DNA of 64,000 bases from Protonemura montana (taxonomy: Eukaryota > Arthropoda > Insecta > Plecoptera > Nemouridae): positions 7,207,660 to 7,271,659 of the forward strand of contig OX387609.1 of assembly GCA_947568835.1 (NCBI GenBank), read 5' to 3'. This document shows, piece after piece, positions 35,140 to 46,403 of the stretch. The position numbers were made by a program, and so were the translations under genes. Each line of letters begins with the position of its first letter. The first letter of the stretch is position 1. The notes below the pieces were generated by a model. It searched no databases and had not been told where the DNA came from. It worked only from the letters and a program-made list of their open reading frames with translations.

Positions 35140-38100
35140 ATGACGGGTAAGTGACACTTAAGTCATAGCGTCATGCTGCGTATTTGAACCATGAGCACCA
35201 AGAAAACCAAAGACAAGAAAACCCTATAAAATATCACTCATATAATGAAATGTTAAAGAATGGCGTGGCGTTATAGTACAACAGACTTCGCTGGCCTATT
35301 ATGCTTAAGATGCACTCTCAGTTGAGTAATGGTAACCTTGGCAATTTCAGACGAGCTTGCGACTGGAAAAGAAAGACTTAGCAAAGAATTAGAAGAAGTG
35401 AGAATTCGAATCAAAGGTCACCAACAGTTGGTAACTCAATTGGAATCCTCTTTGCTTAAACTGAGAGCAAAGCCTCGACCGTTTTCGCAGTTAGCATTGC
35501 CTCCACCAGAACCAGTGAAATTGACTGCAGCGGAGAAATTTCGGCTTCGCAATGCCACTGCAATATCAAAACAGGCGTTAGGAAAATTCATCGGTAAGTG
35601 GAATCAAATGTAAAAAGGTTGCGCTATAAGTTCTTTTTTGCAGTCCTTAATGGGTTTAGTTCTGTTATTTATATTCTTACGTTTTGTAAGTAAATTGGTT
35701 GAATATTTTATTTCTGTTTCTCAGGTATTCGTGTTTCCGACTACAAACACGAACCACAATCGTTTGTCGTCGAGATCACGGTTACCAACAACGAAGGCAC
35801 GCTTGTTGGTCCATACTATGGTGCATTTGAGAAGAAAGACGACGGCTCTTATCGAGTGATCAAGAGTCAATTACCGCACATAATAATCATGTCAGAAACT
35901 CGACAAAATTTTCCATTGGAAAATGAACAACAACTTGGGGAGTTTGTTCGTGAGTTGCGTTTATGTTGCGAGTCTTACGTGGATCGAAAAGACCAAATAA
36001 AAGAGTTGATGGTGAGTTCTTACTTTGATAGTGATTTATCTTTTGACTTAAAATAATTAGCTGTTTTATTCTTGTAAAAAGGTATTGTGTGTAATCTGCT
36101 CTGATGTTACTTGTGATTAAATTAAGAATATTTACTTCTGTGTTAGACAATCACTTGTAGGCTGATTAGCTTCTTATTTACAAAAACAAAGTTTGCATTT
36201 GAATACTTTCTACTTTTGCCGCTAGATGTTGTAAAGCTGAATCCCTAAATGCTGTTTAAAAATGATCGGTCTATTTTGAATAGCCTTACCACCCAGTGTA
36301 ATTCTTAGACGAATTAATTTTTGGTATTTAAATGCGCACTGTTTTGACAATGATCCCTGTTATACTGATCTAATGGGTGTTACTCATTGCTGTGTCTACA
36401 GGCTGTTCGTAACGAGGAAATGATCCCAACTGTATCGTTCGACGAAGGGTACCTGTTAGTGCAGTTAGGTGTAATGCTGGACAAGATTGGGGGAAAACTC
36501 AGCATATTTTACCAGCACAACAGAATTCTACCGCACAAGTTCACACTTCACTTGAAAGGTATGATACCATGGGCAGGATTGCTACGAGCAATTTAAAGCC
36601 ATAAATATCTGTTTTTTTTTGTGTTTTTATTTTACTTGAAGGAAAATGTTTAAATATTTTGTGAGTATTTTTTTTTTTTAATACTTTTTTATACACTTAA
36701 TGTTTTTGGTTTCACAATTTTACATTAAATATGGGGAAGATTGAAAAGAGCAGAGTAATGGAACTTACCGACAAAAGCGAAACAATAGTGGTAGCACAGA
36801 TTGTGGTAGTTAAAAAATGCAAATCAAAATAACCGTAAGGAAATTTATTTGATGGCAACACAGAATCTACTGCAATCACAACGCCCAATAAGATAACTAC
36901 AACAAGTTCTGAGTTTTTTGTTTGAGTATGAACTAATGAGAATATTCAACATTTAGCTTAAAAATAATGTGTTAGTGCAGAAAATATTGGTAAAAAAATT
37001 CACATTTTGGAACCACTGTCCGATTCTCACTGTTTGCTCTGTTTGGGTTCTGATTCCAGTTACGGTTCGCATTTTTTTAAATGTTCCCTGTTGTATGTGA
37101 ACATCAGATGACGTAACCAAACTATTTATTTTATCTTGCAGATACTAACGCCCATAGAACGTGGAGCAAATCATTGCGGCTCCTTCACAAATGCAAACTA
37201 GTCGAGGCCCTGGGCTTGCTCACTGTCAAGGACAGTCCTCCAGACACGGAAACTGATTCCCTCATCGAGGCCGTTACCACAGTGACTTCTAAGAATTCTA
37301 AGAAGTCCAGAACAACAAGTGCGGATACAAGTAAATCATCCCCTTCACGCTTGGCTAAAACCAGTGCGAAACATGAGTTCAACTTTAGCGATTCCTCTGG
37401 TGACGAGGCCAACAGATCCGCCCGAATGAGGAGAAAGAGAGCAACAATAATGTCAAACATTCGTCGGAAGACTTATTGGGGTTTGTTAAGCCAGCAGGCA
37501 TTGCAAGAATCCAGTGGGAGCGAAAGTAATCTAGACACTGGCGTTCCTGATTCTGACGCCGCGAAAGAAACAAGCTCTGTCAAAAAAAAAGTCACTGTTG
37601 TAAAAAAAAATACGGCTGCGCTCACAAAAAAGACAAAAGAGACAAAATCTCGTAAAAGGGCCAATGAAAATCTGCCAAGAGACATCGCGAACAAGATTCG
37701 TAGATTCTCTACTCCGCCATCTGCTTCGGATTCCGAGTTGTCTGACGACGAAGCTGTTTGGAAAGCTGCGAAAAGTACAGAAAAACCAGTTCTAGCTCCG
37801 TTGTTTCGCAAGTCTTCCGCCACTAAGCCTTCCGTCGGTCATATATCGAGTTCGAAGACGTCTGAACCCAGAAGGACTCAAATAAGTGACAAAAGACCGC
37901 TACTAGCAGCAATTTTCCAGAAAGCTAGAAGGAGCTTGCTGGATGAGGATGTGCCGCAACCGGCCCCGGAGCGTTTGGCAAACACCAGTCAAGAGTCGAC
38001 TATGTCTAGAAAGAAACCAGTAGAATCCCCTGCTTCAAGTGATGTGCCAAAAACATCATCCGAGATCACTTTGATTGAGGATCTGACGCCGCCATTGAAA

Positions 38101-39093
38101 AGTTCCCAGTTCAATCAGGATTCGAAGATCAGCTCAGATCCGTCGATGGTTCTACACCAAACCTCGGACACAGTCCTCTCGGAGGCAAAGTCATTAACGC
38201 CGCGCAAAGTTACCATCCTGAAATCGAATTCACAGGATTCGGAGTCGGGTGAATCCCAGGGTTTGACGAGTTTGGAGACTCTCGTCCGTAACCTGCCTTC
38301 GGTGAACGAGAAAGCCAGACATATGAAAGTAGCTCAAGTCTCGCTATCACGGATACAGGAAGAGGATCTGGAAAAACTCAGTCCTCAGAAGGGAAAAGCT
38401 TCTGACGTGTCTGTTGGTAGGGAGCAAAGCAAAGAGTTGAGAATGGTTCGTAGTAGTTCACAGAAGAAAAGTGCGAATCTAGACATGGGCTCAGATGTAG
38501 GGTCTAAAATAAGCAGTACTATGTCAAAGGGTGGGAGGGCAAGTCAAGTGCAGGATGAGGATCTAGTGAGGAGAAGTCCACGAAAGAAAGACGGAGGACA
38601 GGATACAAAATCTGGAGTTGGGTCTAAAAAAGGTGGGAAGAAGACAGTGTCCGTAGTTAAGCAGGGCGGGAGGAAAGGTAGAATTCAGGATGACGATTTA
38701 GCAAGGGGAAGTCCATGGAAGAGAGACTGGGTACAAGATATGGAACCTGGAGTTGGGTCTAAAAAAGATGGGAAGAAGACAGCATCTGTAGTTGAGCAGG
38801 GCGGGAGGAAAGGTAGAATTCAGGATAAAGATTTACCAAGGAGAAGTCCACGGAAGAAAGACGAGGGACAAGATATGGAACCTGGAGTTGGGTCTAAAAA
38901 AGATGGGAAGAAGACAGCATCTGTAGTTGAGCAGGGCGGGAGGAAAGCTAGAATTCAGGATAAAGATTTACCAAGAAGAAGTCCACGGAAGAAAGACAAG
39001 GGACAAGATATGGAACCTGGAGTTGGGTCTAAAAAAGGTGGTAAGAAGGCTGTGTCTGTGGTTAAACAAGGTGGGAGGAAAGAAACTAACTGA
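35140..39093 (+). CDS. CENP-O-like kinetochore protein with long repetitive basic tail
   Basis: Exons: 35140-35146 (7 nt), 35351-35593, 35725-36011, 36402-36558, 37142-39093; 881 aa. Residues 8-43 form a coiled coil. Residues about 75-245 resemble the RWD part of CENP-O/Mcm21: a strand set around GPYYGAFEKKDDGSYRV, then LPHIIIMSETRQNFPLE and a helix ending SYVDRKDQIKEL, which follow the HxxP-FIPL then Y-x-R-xxQ-x-x-L pattern of CENP-O, and a second half with VSFDEGYLLVQLGV and LSIFYQHNRILP. CENP-O is a subunit of the inner-kinetochore COMA/CENP-OPQUR complex. Residues 246-881 are predicted disordered, Ser/Lys-rich, with many SP sites; 700-879 are 45-aa repeats. The tail has no counterpart in the vertebrate protein I know of (about 300 aa). 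Assignment rests on fold pattern, not strong identity. Any other coiled-coil RWD kinetochore protein is the main alternative. Confidence 0.6.
38545..39084 (+). repeat. Four coding 135-bp repeats in the CENP-O-like tail
   Basis: Units start at 38545, 38680, 38815 and 38950, exactly 135 bp (45 codons) apart, with consensus pieces RIQDKDLPRRSPRKK, GQDMEPGVGSKK and SVVEQGGRK. The last two units are nearly identical in DNA, so the expansion is recent or homogenised. A decayed unit (RIQEEDLEKLSPQKGK) is at about 38351. Each unit carries an S-P-x-K/R motif, a form that is both a CDK site and a known minor-groove DNA-binding motif. Confidence 0.9.
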
Positions 39094-39892
39094 AGATGGA
39101 AAGCTAAAGGTGGCGCAAAAGAGCAAAAGGTGGCCAAAGAGAAGGAACCAAAAACACCCCTGAAGAAAACGTGAAATGAAATACAAGCTTTGTTGCTAAA
39201 AAGTAAAAACTGAACACTTCTGAAACGTAATTTTTCATGATGTGATGTTTTTATTAGAAAGAAATAAGAATGTGTCTTGGTGCACGAGTTTCCACACATC
39301 TAACTATACTCTGTTCAATTAGTGAACATACTCACTGGTAGCCGCCAGTCGTCTTGGGATGACATGTGGGCCATATTAAGTAGACATGAGTCTAAACACT
39401 AAGATTGAAATCAGCCCAATATCTGCCAATTCGCCCTATTTAGCTTTTGTCATGCCAACATGTTTGTTTTTCAAGCCGTGATAAGCAGCATTTTTCTAAG
39501 AAATAAAAAATCCTAGTAATTATTTTGTACATAAATCCACCCCCTGATTTCAGAACTGAAATTTCATTCAGGAGTTGGTAACAATGCAGTGGGCAGCACT
39601 AGTGCCAGTATCTTTTACCACGGGCTAGACTTTAAATGTACGGGTTCACACATTTGTAAAAGGAATCGCCAAAATATATATTTGCGAGAAGAAAGATCTC
39701 TGTTCTATTTAAGGCCATGGTAGTAGTGGTTCACTAGCATTACCTTAAATGTAACATTTATTTTATATATATATATTTTTTTTGTTACCACAAAAAGTAA
39801 ATTAATCAAGCAGTAAAGGTTGAAAGCCTAGCATTATGGAATGGAAAATAAAATGTTTGGCCTTGGTCGAGGCCTTTATTCAAGCAAGATAG
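39094..39892. other. 3' flank of the CENP-O-like gene up to the transposon
   Basis: This should include the 3' UTR of the CENP-O-like gene. An AATAAA-type signal (GAAATAAAAAATCC) is near 39500. No other feature is visible. Confidence 0.4.
39889..39892. other. Target-site duplication, left copy (ATAG)
   Basis: ATAG immediately precedes GGGTCATT. The same four bases follow the right end at 43673-43676. Extending the match by one base fails on both sides, so the duplication is 4 bp. Confidence 0.8.
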
Positions 39893-40385
39893 GGGTCATT
39901 CCATATCAAGTGCCCACACTCAAAACCTTCACTATCTCAGAACTTGACGAAATTTTCAGGAGGGTTAGAACACCGGAAATAAAAAATCTCTTTTAAAGTT
40001 TTTTTCCATACGCCTAGCGGTTTGCCCGTGGCAGGGGATGGAAAAATAAAATATTTTACTTTTTGCCCCGCACGGCCATTCACTATATTCACTCTAGCGT
40101 TTGAACAAATAAACTTAAAACGATGGGATTAGTTCTAAAATGATAATCGTGCTTTCATTAACAAGAAAAAATGCATAAATTGCTTACTTATCAAGTTTAG
40201 GGGTAGAAAAAATCCACCCTTAAATTTCAACCCTTAATAACTCGAGAAGTAATTTTTTTTTTTTTTTTTGTTTTGTTGTGAAGCATCTCCTGTCTATTAT
40301 CTTTCCATGAAAAAAAAATTAATCATTAACAGCCGTATGATCAGAAGTTATGAGATTTTTATTGTATAAATGTGTGTGCATTTAG
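39893..40385 (+). repeat. Left terminal inverted repeat
   Basis: It matches 43672-43180 in reverse complement over about 493 bp with very few differences, the clearest being at the inner border (TGTATAAATGTGTGTGCATT against TGTATAGATGTGTATGAATT). It includes a T-run near 40255-40270. Confidence 0.9.
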
Positions 40386-40502
40386 TTGTGTTTCTGCAAG
40401 TCTGTTAGCATGGTCCATGCAATTCACCCGTAAATTGATAGATTATATAATTTTTCAGTTTAAAAATTGTGTGTAAGTACTACAAAGATTCTTTTTACTC
40501 AC

Positions 40503-42596
40503 TCATTTCTTCGTTTCACTCTGACCTATCACTCTGGCTTCTTCGAACAACGGCGAGGAGGAGAACACCCGCGTGGCTACTGAGTGCTCAGACACGGGTA
40601 CGAAGCAATGCAGTTTTTGCGTGCCGGGAATTGGCCGGGATGACGCAAATCGTGTGGCTAGCAGCTGTTCTGTGTCTTGGTGCTCCTCAATAGTTCCGAA
40701 TGTGAAGTTGATGGTCGGGATGGCTTCGACCGCCCAATCGAAGAGTTGCCGGGGTGTTATTATTTGCGACTCGTAGGGGCGCTGAAGACTCGCCCGCGCT
40801 GCCAGCCGCTTGACCGTCCCTCCGACGCCGTCGCAGGCGCTCTTCCCATGTGACGTCGCCGTGAAATGCCACTCCACGTCGGCCCCAAAGTCTCTTTGAT
40901 AGTGGCACAAGTTGGCAAAATTTTTCCTATTTTTATATTGCGAGGCTGCCCCATCAGAAAAAAAGAACATCTTCTTTATGGTCTGAAATTTATTGTGCAA
41001 AAAGCTCACGAGTTTTTTTATGAATAGATGCACTGCGACAGTGTTGTGGATCAAACTCTCGGAAATTACAACAAAGCTGATGTGGCGCTCTTCCCCGCCC
41101 TCTTTGTAATATGCCACGAAGGGGTGGATGGTGGCGGACGCATTGTTCCAGTGGAACCCCTGGGCCTCGTCTTGTAGCACGAACGCATAGTTTTCGGCAA
41201 AATCACAGATCACCAAAAACTCGCCGGGCAGGAGACCGCACTTGATGTCCGATTGGTGCGAAGATTGTTTTTTAGCAATAAAAGAGTGGCGGCACAGAGC
41301 AACTAATTTTGCACAAAAACTGTCCACGAATTCCTCGGATGAATCGATGTGCGTTTGCAGGGTGCATCGGTCGGTGCTCTCCCACTGCTTGTAGATAACA
41401 TTGTCCACCATTTCGTCGTCCAGCAGTTGCGTGAGGCGCTCCTTTAACGGCTCGATGCCCGGGCACTCCTCACACTCGCCTAGATGGCATTCGGGGAGGG
41501 GACTGTCGCAGACCAACTGCTCAAGGCAGTCGTGGTAAGATGTTATCGGATAAGATTGGTCCACTGTCAACTTCGTCAAGTCGGCACCGATGATCATTAG
41601 CTTGACGTTTTGGTGGATAGTGCACACGCACACCGAATGAGTCCCACTGGCACCAGGCAACACACAGTTCTTCGGCCGCAGCTCTGCAAATTTTGAAAAT
41701 CCTATTTTTTTATTAGGAAATTTGTCCTTGAATTGGGTATGGAGGTCCTTAAGGTTTGAGAGTACGAGCCTTTTCTGGATGTGCACTCGAGTGCCGCTCG
41801 CCTCCTTGACGGAAACATAGTCTTTCTTGCCCGGCATGGCTCGGCTCACATCGTCTGAATTGTAAAAAGATTTTACTCGGTCAACTGTGGCTCGGTCAAT
41901 TGTTTTTCCTGGCTTTGGATTCGGGGTTGACAAAATTCCCTTTTCCAGGACGAGCTTCTTTGCCTTGCGGACCATGCGCTCTGACGCTTGAAACTCTGCC
42001 ACTGTTCGCCGGACAGAGCAGCTCTTCGGGAGGACAGTTAGAACATGCACTTTCTCGCTGTTGGATGTGGACGAGTGAAACTTCTCTTTCAGCTGATTAA
42101 TCATTTCGCGACCATCAGCTGAATCTTGGCCACTGTCGCTTTCAGCGTCGGAGGTAGTGGTTCTTTTAAGCGCACCTTCGAGTTTCTTCAATTTCTTCCT
42201 GGGATAACTGGATTGCGCCAACTTTTTCTTAACAATGGGCGATTGCCCTAGCTCCGCCAAGCCCACGTTGATGTTAGACAAAGCAGCGTCTTGTCGGAAA
42301 AAATATGCTTGACTCTCGGCGTTTGCACCACTGCAGCCGGGCTGCGAGTTGTCGCCATCGCTGGAGGTCGTCGTCGTCACTGGAGAGTCGCTGCTGATTG
42401 GTTTTACGTAGTTATTTAAATCTTTCCTACATTTGGCACAGATTTTGCTTCCTACTGGAATCGAGGAAATCTTTTCAATCATCCACGGCTGGACGTTGAG
42501 GAGAGACTTCAGCTGTGTGTGGGAAACGTGTTTAAAAGGATTGCAGCACTTCGCTCGAGTAAACGAGTCCATGATTAAATTACATAAAATATACAA
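40503..42596 (-). CDS. Transposase of the TIR element, 697 codons, unbroken
   Basis: A single uninterrupted ORF lies inside the TIRs. The true start may be the Met at codon 9 (42572), which opens MDSFTRAKCCNPF. An N-terminal Cys pair (KCCNPF) and CAKCRKDL suggest a zinc-binding DNA-binding module. An acidic, Ser-rich linker follows. The C-terminal half has motifs suited to an RNase-H-like DDE/D catalytic core: VICDFAENYAF, FFFSDGAASQYKN and HFTATSHGKSACDGVGG, with Asp in each as candidate metal ligands. A Cys cluster with CHLGECEECPG lies between. Similar proteins are often left as 'uncharacterized' in arthropod genomes. No frameshift or stop is seen, so it may be recently active. Superfamily assignment is inference. 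Confidence 0.85.
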   Translation of the reverse strand: MYILCNLIMDSFTRAKCCNPFKHVSHTQLKSLLNVQPWMIEKISSIPVGSKICAKCRKDLNNYVKPISSDSPVTTTTSSDGDNSQPGCSGANAESQAYFFRQDAALSNINVGLAELGQSPIVKKKLAQSSYPRKKLKKLEGALKRTTTSDAESDSGQDSADGREMINQLKEKFHSSTSNSEKVHVLTVLPKSCSVRRTVAEFQASERMVRKAKKLVLEKGILSTPNPKPGKTIDRATVDRVKSFYNSDDVSRAMPGKKDYVSVKEASGTRVHIQKRLVLSNLKDLHTQFKDKFPNKKIGFSKFAELRPKNCVLPGASGTHSVCVCTIHQNVKLMIIGADLTKLTVDQSYPITSYHDCLEQLVCDSPLPECHLGECEECPGIEPLKERLTQLLDDEMVDNVIYKQWESTDRCTLQTHIDSSEEFVDSFCAKLVALCRHSFIAKKQSSHQSDIKCGLLPGEFLVICDFAENYAFVLQDEAQGFHWNNASATIHPFVAYYKEGGEERHISFVVISESLIHNTVAVHLFIKKLVSFLHNKFQTIKKMFFFSDGAASQYKNRKNFANLCHYQRDFGADVEWHFTATSHGKSACDGVGGTVKRLAARASLQRPYESQIITPRQLFDWAVEAIPTINFTFGTIEEHQDTEQLLATRFASSRPIPGTQKLHCFVPVSEHSVATRVFSSSPLFEEARVIGQSETKK

Positions 42597-43179
42597 AACT
42601 AAACGCTGTGATTATAACTATTAAATAAACTAGCTATTACTATACTATTGCTATTAATTAAAAATATGTTCACAAGACACTTCCAACGGTATTATTAACA
42701 CCCCTCAATTCACGACGCACAAAAATAATGCAAAGAAAACTTCGAATCACTCGTCTACTTGCACTGAGCTAAGTGTTTTGCGACTGACCAAGAAACCAAT
42801 GCAGAAACAACTGAATTCGCTGTCTCACGGCTAAACTTCCGGCCATAAGGGTTGAAAAGAGAAACAGGTAGCAAGGGCTGCACGTGTTCGTGGTGGGATT
42901 CTTTAAATAGAAGTAGGTAAAATATGAATTTCGTCAGATCCGTGGTCATAATGCACGGCAGAAACACAGACCTAGTATCGTGACCAGAGCCACATATTAT
43001 CATGTTTATAGCACAAAGCCCAAAAATATCACATCCTTATAATAAAATTTTAATTGCTCGACTCCATCCCAAATTCAAATCTTTTCAAGCTTTATTTATG
43101 CTATGACAAACTTAGCATAATCGAATGCTTCTGAATTCAATTTGGTTCATGCTCAACAAACTATTTAGCAAAAGCACTT

Positions 43180-43672
43180 CTAAATTCATACACATCTATA
43201 CAATAAAAATCTCATAACTTCTGATCATACGGCTGTTAATGATTAATTTTTTTTTCATGGAAAGATAATAGACAGGAGATGCTTCACAACAAAACAAAAA
43301 AAAAAAAAAAAATTACTTCTCGAGTTATTAAGGGTTGAAATTTAAGGGTGGATTTTTTCTACCCCTAAACTTGATAAGTAAGCAATTTATGCATTTTTTC
43401 TTGTTAATGAAAGCACGATTATCATTTTAGAACTAATCCCATCGTTTTAAGTTTATTTGTTCAAACGCTAGAGTGAATATAGTGAATGGCCGTGCGGGGC
43501 AAAAAGTAAAATATTTTATTTTTCCATCCCCTGCCACGGGCAAACCGCTAGGCGTATGGAAAAAAACTTTAAAAGAGATTTTTTATTTCCGGTGTTCTAA
43601 CCCTCCTGAAAATTTCGTCAAGTTCTGAGATAGTGAAGGTTTTGAGTGTGGGCACTTGATATGGAATGACCC
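43180..43672 (-). repeat. Right terminal inverted repeat
   Basis: This is the reverse complement of 39893-40385. It ends ATATGGAATGACCC, followed directly by the second ATAG at 43673-43676. Confidence 0.9.
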
Positions 43673-43676
43673 ATAG

Positions 43677-46403
43677 GTTATTATTGAATGGTTTGCATAA
43701 ATTAATTTGTTCTTGGTGAATTAATCTAAGACAAATCATTCCGCACTCTCCATTTACCTTTCCAATCAACATATTCATTATCCCCTTTAACACATTTCAA
43801 ATCTACCATTCCATGCTGTCTGCGGAAAGAAGGAGTTGTTGGTTCATAAAAATAATTAAACTGCATGATTTCAGTGATATGAGGGCTACATTACATTTAA
43901 TTTAATTATATCTTGTACATCATTGAAAATACATACTTATACCTAAATTTACTTTTTTTTTTTTTTGTTTTCAGATGCAAAAAACTGTTTTAAGTTATAA
44001 AATAATACTATGTTATTCTTAATTTATGAAGTATATCCTATTTTGTAATATTTAAAGTCAGTCTTATAAACCTTCCTGCTTAATCGGAAGCCGGAAACCG
44101 ACCCCCGATTAAAATAATTATTTATAACTATGCGAACAATTCAAAACGGCCGATTAGTGGTCATCGGCATGCCAACAGTACCCAGCTATATCTTACGAGC
44201 TAATTATTTTGACAACACATACAAAGTATTTAACAAGAATTGCATTATTTTTTCGAGATCAGAATTCTGTATAACTAAATGCTAAAAAAAAAATCAACCG
44301 CTACTAATGTCAGTGTCATAATTTTCTTTCTATTGCTTCAAGAGCGATAGCTTAATGCCCCTAAGGAATTAATGGATAAAATCGTACTAACAAAGAACAC
44401 ATCAAAAATACCTCTCAATACCAGAGATTAATTTAGGCCAATTACGTAATTAAGTCGTTTTTAAACCTACGTTTTATATCAACGGTAATAGTCTGTGACT
44501 ATCGGCTAGCCTAACGTTCAAGAAAAATGTCAACAACATTTAAGAAATCAATGTAAGATGTATATCGATGTTTCATTACCTACCTAGATGATACTATATT
44601 TAAAATTAACATCTGGTCTGGTCTATTCGGCCAATATACACAGTAATAGAGAAAGAAGAGAGCAAATACTTGGCGCAAATGTCTTAGAAAAAGAAACTAC
44701 ATTTGGCGCCAGAGAATGGCACACGTTTACGTACATACAAGTTTAAAATATATCTATATTCTGTTTGAAAAAATTAAAACCCGATTTTCGTAATTCGATT
44801 TTCTTATATAATAGCACTAGTCTAAGCTTAAAGTCCATATTTTTTCCATTATAACTATTAATTACTAAACAATATTGGTATATTGTTTTTTTTTTCCATT
44901 CACAATCAGATGCAGTTTCAGTCAATTTAAATTTAAATACAAACATTTTACACAATTAATCTCCCTTCAATTGACAGTCTCGAAAATTTTGCCGCCAAAT
45001 TGATAAAATTCCTTGACCAGCTAAATAAACTGGCAAGAAATTACAAGACAGTTCAATTCCAATAAAAAAACAAATGTCATCAGCGTTACTTTTTGCCGCT
45101 TTGTCTCGAACAACTCGACAGCACACCTCAATTGAAAGTCGAAACACAAATATGCATTCAACCATCGTCACTAGCTGGCAGTTGAAACAAACAACAATAA
45201 CTCGCACGTATTCCTCTAAAGTAACAGTAGTGCGTTCGTCCAATATAAAAAATCCTGCATAGAAGAATCCCAATGACAACATCTCAGAAAAATGTCTGGC
45301 CATCGAAAACTTTGCATTACAATTGCGTAAAAAAAAGTGTTTTGCATGCATGCCCAACAAGTTTATGTTAAAAATGTCCTTCTAATAGCGTAGCATGTTC
45401 GTGCTAGCCAGACCCAATCAATAATATAATAGAAAATCGGTAATCGCAAACGGTGTACTTAGAAACACAACGCCGTAAGTACTTGGTGAAAATTTGTACG
45501 TTGTCACAAATGTACTGACATTAAATTATCCCATGCAGTTGTTTCGATCATAGACATTTAATTCTACCCAAAAATACATATTTTTCTTTGGGCAAGAGGT
45601 TTGTCTGCACCTGCATGTATCTTTGAAAATTTCAATGCTTTCAAAATACCATGAATCTTTGACAAGTGTTTTCCATGTCAATTATCCAACAGAGATCAGT
45701 GCATGTCCCCTGCCCCGAAGACAGACGTTTCTTGAGGTTGATATGGCTGCCTGGGCAAATTCTTTCTACCTTTAACCCACAAATTGGTCTCAAAGCTCCT
45801 GCTTCTTACTTAATATAGCCGAACATGGGCACTGCCCATCTGCAACAAAGAACCTTATCCACGTTTACAAGGGATTCTCCAATTTTCTTATAAGGGTGTA
45901 CGTTTATCGTCAAGAACACCAATCTATGAATAATCTCACTAGAAATGTGAATAAATCTAGGCCCCACCAATCGCACTATTCTTGACTGCAAGCTCAATGC
46001 ATGACGTTATTCCAGTGATACCAATGCCGATAACAAAATAACACAATTACCCACTCACAATTATTACGACAATTTTCAGACAAAATTTCTTCCCATTTTT
46101 GACAAAGACGAAAAGCATACTCACGAAAAAAAAACCTGTGGTATGTTAAAAGTAGACATGTTTGTAAGAAGATATATACGCATAGTACCATACGAGTGCA
46201 TACTGCCACTGGAGACGCCAAATAGAAAAGCCGTGAAAAATGGATACCAGTTTTATTTTAATTTTTTAAACACTATATTTCATCGATTGGTGTTTTTGAC
46301 ACTTAAAAATCTTATAAGCAAATTAGAGACTAGCATAGCGAAAAGGAACCAACATTCAACGGATACGTCAGACAAACCTCATGTCCACGGTTTGACTCCC
46401 AGC
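43677..46403. other. Intergenic stretch with short hydrophobic minus-strand ORFs
   Basis: No gene can be supported. On the minus strand, frames at 46221-45994, 45997-45806 and 45360-44956 are rich in hydrophobic stretches (for example VIVVCFNCQLVTMVECIFVF) and lie in collinear order, which might mark a decayed multi-exon membrane protein. Splice borders cannot be made to join them in frame. The region near 46403 must hold the 3' UTR of the LRR gene. Confidence 0.35.

Larger units (their letters stand above)
39893..43672 (-). mobile_element. Complete DNA transposon, 3780 bp, possibly Sola-like
   Basis: The element begins GGGTCATTCCATATCAAGTG and ends with its exact reverse complement. The inverted repeats extend about 493 bp and are almost identical. 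It is flanked on both sides by ATAG, read as a 4-bp target-site duplication. It encodes one long ORF on the minus strand. A 4-bp duplication, long TIRs and a single large transposase recall the Sola superfamily; Academ or another 3-4-bp superfamily is possible, because I cannot align it. It sits between the CENP-O-like gene and the LRR gene, not inside an exon. Confidence 0.9.
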
